Positions 58,934 to 64,000 of a stretch of 64,000 nt of DNA are shown piece after piece (the stretch's first letter is position 1; every line of letters starts with the position of its first letter). Below the pieces are notes generated by a model. That model had not been told where the DNA came from, made no database searches, and worked only from the letters and a program-made list of their open reading frames with translations. A program made the translations under genes and the position numbers. The DNA is taken from the NCBI GenBank assembly GCA_039619475.1, contig CM077116.1, forward strand, positions 298,882,464 through 298,946,463. Reading direction: 5' to 3'. The DNA is from Icerya purchasi (taxonomy: Eukaryota > Arthropoda > Insecta > Hemiptera > Monophlebidae).

Positions 58934-61013
58934 TACAAAATACTACAACAGAACGTAAATACGTATCAATGAGGCACTTAAAAATTCCCTGTATTCATTT
59001 TCAAATAGAAGAAAATTAACGCAGGATAATAAACCATTTGATTTTTAATTGTTTTATATGTATTCCTTTTTTAATATTTCAAAATATCTAACAATAATTC
59101 CATGTTCAAAAAGTTTAAAAATTTCGGAAGAAATATATCTCTGATATCAGTTCTTTAGGGGACCGTCACTGATACATATAGACCGTAAACACTGCAAACT
59201 AATGGAAAATAAATGAAAACGGTCAGTAATGTAATTTAAAATAAATTTCCCTCTTTAGACTACCTTTTATAAATTCTTACATCTCAGTATCGCTTATTAA
59301 TGTCACTACTTCGTAATAGTAAATTAATATTGAGTGAACTTCTACAGGTACTTCTAATTAACATAATTCAAAAGTAACTGGTTACATAACTGCAGAATTT
59401 CAGAAATTAAAATTTATCACCTCAGTTAAAAAAGAATCCATAGAGCATATTTAAAAATTACAATAACGTTTCGTAATCCAAGTTATTTTTAAAAAAATTG
59501 TTTCAAAACCTAAAAGTCAGAACTCCAGGAACAGAAAAAAATATTTAAAACGGCAAATACAATAAACCAAATTGTGCCTCCGAAAAACAATGTGCAATAA
59601 AAAAACAAGGTAAAATTATTACGCAGCAACCTTGTATGTATATCACCCGGTAAGAAAAGAAGATTTTAAAAATTACATTTTAAAGTAATAATTGTGAACT
59701 TAAAAGATAACAATTCTTTAAAAGAGGATAATACTCTTATTATCGGTGAACTGTTCACTATAACAAAAATTCAAGAGCAATTAATACTACGATAAAATAA
59801 TTTATATAAAAATTAATGATAAATTAAAAATTAGAGTGATGCCATTTATTACGTAAATATTAATTTTCTTTAATATTCTATTGGACAGTTAACTAATAGT
59901 GACTATGTAAATGATTTTAAACAACACATTATTATCTGGTAATATTTATTTCAATCATAGGATTTCGTACGAATTACAGTGAATATTTCTTGATTAAAAT
60001 TCTCTATTGTCGTTATTTAGCAATATCTGTCTGTTGATAACGATTTGCTTTAACAAGTATTTGCACAGTAAATAATTTTATTTCAACTTCCGGCACGTAC
60101 GAGTTTTAATGCATACTTGTGTTTGCAGAAAACGTGTACTCGGTTTCATCAAAGAGATGGCGCTTTACATACTCATCTGTAATCATTCACATATTGCCAA
60201 TTTTATAATAGTACCTTCTTTATTTTTCTGTGCGTTACAATTTAATAACCACGAATTAAATAATATATTGATTTTAACGCGGCTTTAATAAAGCAATTTT
60301 AGAATGAAATTCTGCGAATATTTATCCTGTTTGAATTACACATTTAGAATAATTTTCAACATGAATGACATAGTTAACGATTTACTAGTAACCATATCTC
60401 GACTCTGACATGAAGGTACAAATTTTGAAAAACGGTGTAATTCAACCACCTCTTTTTAGTCTTATTAATAAACATAAAGAGAAAAATAAAAAATTTATCA
60501 CACGTTTTAATCAGAACAATTATCAAAAATATTTTTGATTAACAGGATCTACTGTGTAGTAAATTATATACTACCGGGTATATTTGTTCGAGCACTTGGA
60601 ATAAGAAAGGTTAATAACTTAAATTATTTCATAACTGTTTGTGAAAAACATCAAAAGTCAGTTACATTATATCGAAATTATGAATATTACAAATATACAA
60701 TCTAAGCAGATCCGTTTCATCTGGTAAATTTATAGACACACTTAAAATTCTTTCGTATCTTAATTGCGTTTTGCATTTCGTTGCATCCTCTGAGTGTTCC
60801 AAGTTTCGAATGATATCAGTGTCATGGCAGACATTTTTAATTTCCAAGTTCAAAAATTAATTTACTGTTATTACGAAAAAGAATAATAAATCTAAGCCGA
60901 TTAGATATTAAAATTTTATTTATATACAGAAGTATAAAATTATTAATATAATAAAAGGTAACATAATTATTCGCTAAACTTATACAGATTAAATTAAAAA
61001 AAAGGAAATAATT
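58934..61013. other. Intergenic DNA between convergent genes
   Basis: AT-rich, nothing recognised apart from the candidate polyadenylation signal of the yellow-family gene. Confidence 0.6.
60915..60920 (-). terminator. Candidate polyadenylation signal of the yellow-family gene
   Basis: AATAAA on the minus strand about 95 nt past the stop codon. Confidence 0.4.
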
Positions 61014-61230
61014 TTATTTAAAATATGGGTACAAAGTATTATTGTAATTTCCGTAATAAGGTTCGTTTTTCTTGATACGAATAATTCTAATGTTTATGTC
61101 TTGACCGTTGACTGTTTTCCGGAAGTACTTCTGGAACTTGGTACTAACTACCCAAACATTTCCGTTATCTCTTTCGCTGACCCTAATGTCTAGCGGGAAT
61201 TGCAGTAATTCAGGATCATAAGCTAGCACC
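61014..61230 (-). CDS. yellow-family terminal exon
   Basis: Acceptor CAATTTCAG, one base completes a Gly codon, then VLAYDPELLQFPLDIRVSE. Ends with NNTLYPYFK and TAA. The next upstream exon lies only 256 bp away. Confidence 0.88.
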
Positions 61231-64000
61231 CTGAAATTGAAAAAAAAATAAAATCAATCGATAATTTAATTGTAAAATTTTTCAACTTTAAATCAGACAT
61301 TTGTATAGTTATTCTCTTTTTTTTTTTTTTTTTTTGAATAATATCATCGCAGCTTAAAGATAAAAATTTACTAGCGTTTAAAGCATATATTATTAAGTTG
61401 AAACTAATGACTGAATTTATTCATATCTAACTTTTGTATTTTCTATTTCAACCTGAAGTGTTGTTATTGTAAAAGTAATAACTCACCCGTGTTCTACGGA
61501 ACCTGGTATCCATGTAGCAATGGCCGTTTCGGATATTGGACTGAATATGAGAGCGCCAGTTCTCGGATCAACAGCTAATGGAGCCGCCTGTGATGACTTA
61601 TGTCCGACTAATGATACTGGAAGTTCACTATCGTCTCCCCTGTTTGGACCGGCTTTTAGAAATGATGTAGGTATCGTAAATATTCTGTTCGATGCGAATG
61701 CCTGGAAGTAGAGTTGCTTGTGGGGCATCGAAGGCGCAGATAATGCTAATCCTATAATACCGTCCATTAATGTGAACGATTCACCGGCAACCTGTATAAG
61801 TTGCATACAGATATTATTCATTTAGAATGAAAAAGTTACAGACATAGAATCAGAAGGAAAATGTTATTTTTCAAATGATTATTTCAAATCGAGTACTTTT
61901 ATTTACGACTGCATATTTCATTGCAATAAAAAAACACGAAACAGCTTGTTGAGTCTCTTCATTAGTTAAAAAATGCTCTCAATTTACGTTAATTAAAATG
62001 CGATCTTTTTGTAACATCCATCCATTTTCAAAATATTCCTTTCCATGAATTTTAGACCACACATTCGTAACTAAGAACTGGACATAGCAGATTAAAGAAC
62101 TAAACAAGTTTTCTAAATTAACACTCTAGCTATATCTTTACTTCAGTCTGTTTTGAATTCCGGTCAACTAAGTTTAAAAATTGAACTTTATCCTTCTCGC
62201 GATTAGTTTAGTTCATTTCTTATCCTTCTTTGTACGTTCATTGTTTTATTAGACTGCTATTGTTTTCAATCATTATATTCCCATTCACTCATTTCTGTAC
62301 TGACCAGTACTACTTAGAGAATACTATAATAGGGCAAAACTTAAGAACGCCAAAATGATATGTATGTACACATTGTCGTGATCTGCTAACGGGAATAAAG
62401 ACAATAAATAATAGCAATCATTAAACCGAGCTCGTTGAAAAGTCGGGACTAAAAGTTAGGAAATAATTAATAGTTGCCGGGAAATAATGACAGCCGGCAA
62501 CAGAGATAAAGAATTGATATGCTATTCGAATTATTCCGTCGTAGTCGCGATCGGGGGTAATTACGCTACCTGTTAGCAACCGCGGCGCTATCATTTTCCC
62601 GTCCATTTTTGAGAAACGTATTAGGTTGTAGCGCGAAGATGGGTTTCTGTGGTACATTTCGATAGCAGCTTTTATACTCACATTCACTCGGGAAAGATAA
62701 TTTACACAATTGAAATAAAATAAGCGGAGTCCAGCACACGATCGGTGCACAACTGAATTTCGGCAACTGACGCGTAAACTTGCAATTTTAAGAGTGATTT
62801 CTTCGATCTCGCGGCTGCGCTGGCTGAACCGGTAGCCTCGGAACTCCACGAAGGCCCGTGCAGCAAGAACTATTCACTTATTATTGTTTACGTATTCATT
62901 TCTTATTGTTGTTGTATGTAAAACCAAAATTCATGAATGTACAAATATGCACCAAAACAACTAATTCAGCTCGCAAAGCGAACAGGCGTAAATCATTACC
63001 ATTTTTCGTTCGGTGTAAATTTTGTATATGTGTCAGAATAATTGTTAATTTATATGTGTGTACGTGCGATTGTGATTGAGGGGCCCTCTTGTTAACAGAT
63101 GAATCGGTCGTCAGGTTCGTCGCGAATATAGTGGTTTCTGAAAGAAATATTTTGTGTAAACTGTATATAAAAAATAATTACTTCAACGTATTTTATTTTT
63201 GTTCTCTCGATTTTTTTTTTTTATTTCATTTATAATTTTGTGCGTGCTTAAGGTACGTTACAGTATATATATACATACATATATTAATTACAACGTAATT
63301 CTTAGGCTACCCCCTATTCGAAAAAATGTCCCAAAAACATGTCCCAATTTTATGTAACGCAGAATGTCCCAAAAAAATGTCCCAATTTTATGTAACGTTT
63401 GTTATATTTTATAAGATTTTTGTTATTGTTATTTAAAAAATGTCATAATTTTATGTAACGAAATATGTAACGAAAAATGTAATGAAACAATATCTTAATT
63501 TTATATAATGAAAGTTAAATGTTAGGATAGGATTTTTGTGATTATGTTTTGTTTTTATTTTTGTGTTGATGCCAGTAAGAATTACGTTGTAAATTTTGAT
63601 CATTTTATACAAAGTATAAAAGAGAAAGAGACAAAAATGAAAGCAAGAGGGGTCAAGGGGCACAGCCCCTTGCGAGGCCAAAATGGCCGAATTTATATAT
63701 ATACTTTTCTTTTTCAAATCATATTTAATTACGGAAAATTATTTTCATATGCTATTTTCATAATTCAATTTAATTATTAAAGCAAACAGATATGTATATA
63801 CACACACACATAAATAAGTATGCATATTTTAGTTACTTTATATGTGCCATAATCAGGATCTGGAAACATGTATGGATTCGTTATTCTCCATGCTGCGTCT
63901 TTTCTGGCATCGTATACTATTATGGCAGGATTTGTACTGTCGGACATATAGAGGAAAACGTTGTCGCAATCTGACTCCAGTCCCATTTCATTTCCAGCTC
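61014..64000 (-). CDS. yellow / major royal jelly family protein (3' three exons, 5' part outside window)
   Basis: Three exons on the minus strand: 64000 (window edge) to 63837, 61791-61487, and 61230-61014 with TAA at 61016-61014. Joined phases are consistent (0, then 2). The first has SDSTNPAIIVYDARKDAAWR then DPDYGTYK, the second VAGESFTLMDGIIGLALSAP, the third VLAYDPELLQFPLDIRV and NVWVVSTKFQKYF. These blocks are typical of the yellow/MRJP beta-propeller: GESFxLxDGIxGLALSP, and the late DxxxLQFPxDxxV...NVWVxSxxFQ. Family members are mostly secreted; some act in melanin synthesis (dopachrome conversion), others in cuticle or eggshell. The signal peptide and first propeller blades lie beyond 64,000. 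Which yellow paralogue this is cannot be decided here. Confidence 0.9.
61487..61791 (-). CDS. yellow-family exon with GESF..LMDGIIGLALS motif
   Basis: 305 bp between acceptor ACTTATACAG and a perfect GTGAGT donor; phase 0 in, phase 2 out. Encodes the family block VAGESFTLMDGIIGLALSAP, QLYFQAFASNRIFTIPTSFL, and a Ser/Gly-rich loop before VDPRTGALIFSPISETAIAT. Confidence 0.9.
62473..62501. other. Perfect 8-bp hairpin in a higher-GC island
   Basis: GTTGCCGG and CCGGCAAC separated by 13 bases. It lies in an island (62421-62860) that also contains TAATTA-type sites. A cis-regulatory element is possible; no function can be assigned. Confidence 0.4.
63288..63700 (+). repeat. Interspersed repeat, copy 2
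   Basis: Matches the reverse complement of 27253-27481. The 17-mer TTACAACGTAATTCTTA at 63288-63304 recurs inverted at 63576-63592. Internal tandem motifs ATGTCCCAA...TTTTATGTAACG occur twice or more. It ends near GGGGCACAGCCCCTTGCGAG and a TA-rich stretch. Confidence 0.65.
63837..64000 (-). CDS. yellow-family exon (upstream end outside window)
   Basis: Open from the window edge; GTAACT donor (plus-strand AGTTAC at 63831-63836), phase 0 out. Contains a Cys-Asp pair, FLYMSDSTNPAIIVYDARKD, and ends DPDYGTYK. Confidence 0.88.

Larger units (their letters stand above)
61792..63836. other. Intron of the yellow-family gene
   Basis: 2,045 bp. Its middle, 62421-62860, is clearly less AT-rich and carries a perfect hairpin; its upstream part contains the interspersed repeat at 63.3-63.7 kb. 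Confidence 0.7.

Noticed and set aside
62421..62849. 142-codon minus frame in the yellow-family intron
   Set aside because: Same strand as the gene, but the flanking exons join in phase without it and no domain is visible; the island is more likely regulatory.
1..64000. CRISPR arrays, bacterial operons, phage or integrated viral genes
   Set aside because: No direct-repeat/spacer arrays, ribosome-binding sites or viral gene blocks were seen; all retroelement pieces look like non-LTR LINEs, with no long terminal repeats or envelope gene.

Overview
This is an AT-rich stretch of animal genomic DNA, almost certainly from an insect. It has long introns, many homopolymer and (TA)n tracts, 5'-truncated LINEs and small DNA transposons. 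The insect call rests mainly on a yellow/major-royal-jelly family gene at the right edge (known mostly from insects) and is an inference. No bacterial genes, operons, CRISPR arrays or phage genes are visible.

Two host genes can be assembled by joining short exons with matching splice phases. (1) On the + strand, from about 17.4 to 54.1 kb, lies most of a MIDEAS/TRERF1/ZNF541-type gene, a scaffold of histone-deacetylase complexes. The visible exons encode an N-side C2H2 finger, a long Ser/Thr/Asp-rich region, an ELM2 domain, a SANT domain and two C-terminal C2H2 fingers, about 1,040 codons in all. Its first exon(s) were not found. One intron appears to use a GC-AG boundary, one finger is split by an intron with half of it on a 57-bp exon, and one junction (after about 49.1 kb) is unresolved. 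(2) On the - strand, from 61.0 kb to the window end, are the last three exons of a yellow-family gene. The two genes converge tail to tail, with a hAT transposon between them.

Layout: 0-17.4 kb is non-coding (upstream or 5' intron) with LINE remnants at 3.8-4.4 and 9.4-9.9 kb, a hAT-like element at 4.9-5.6 kb and a large inverted-repeat element at 11.7-13.1 kb. 17.4-54.1 kb is the MIDEAS-like gene, its introns loaded with LINE fragments (24.3-26.6, 29.7-30.3, 35.7-36.2, 41.1-42.7 kb) and three MITEs packed into one intron (50.3-52.7 kb). 54.1-61.0 kb is intergenic and holds a 1.5-kb hAT with an 8-bp target-site duplication and a decayed transposase. 61.0-64.0 kb is the yellow-family gene; its intron carries a higher-GC island and a repeat that also occurs inverted at 27.3 kb.

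Exon boundaries were read by eye from splice signals and phase, and no alignment could be run. Most of the other open frames are short, overlap antisense frames and are treated as noise.
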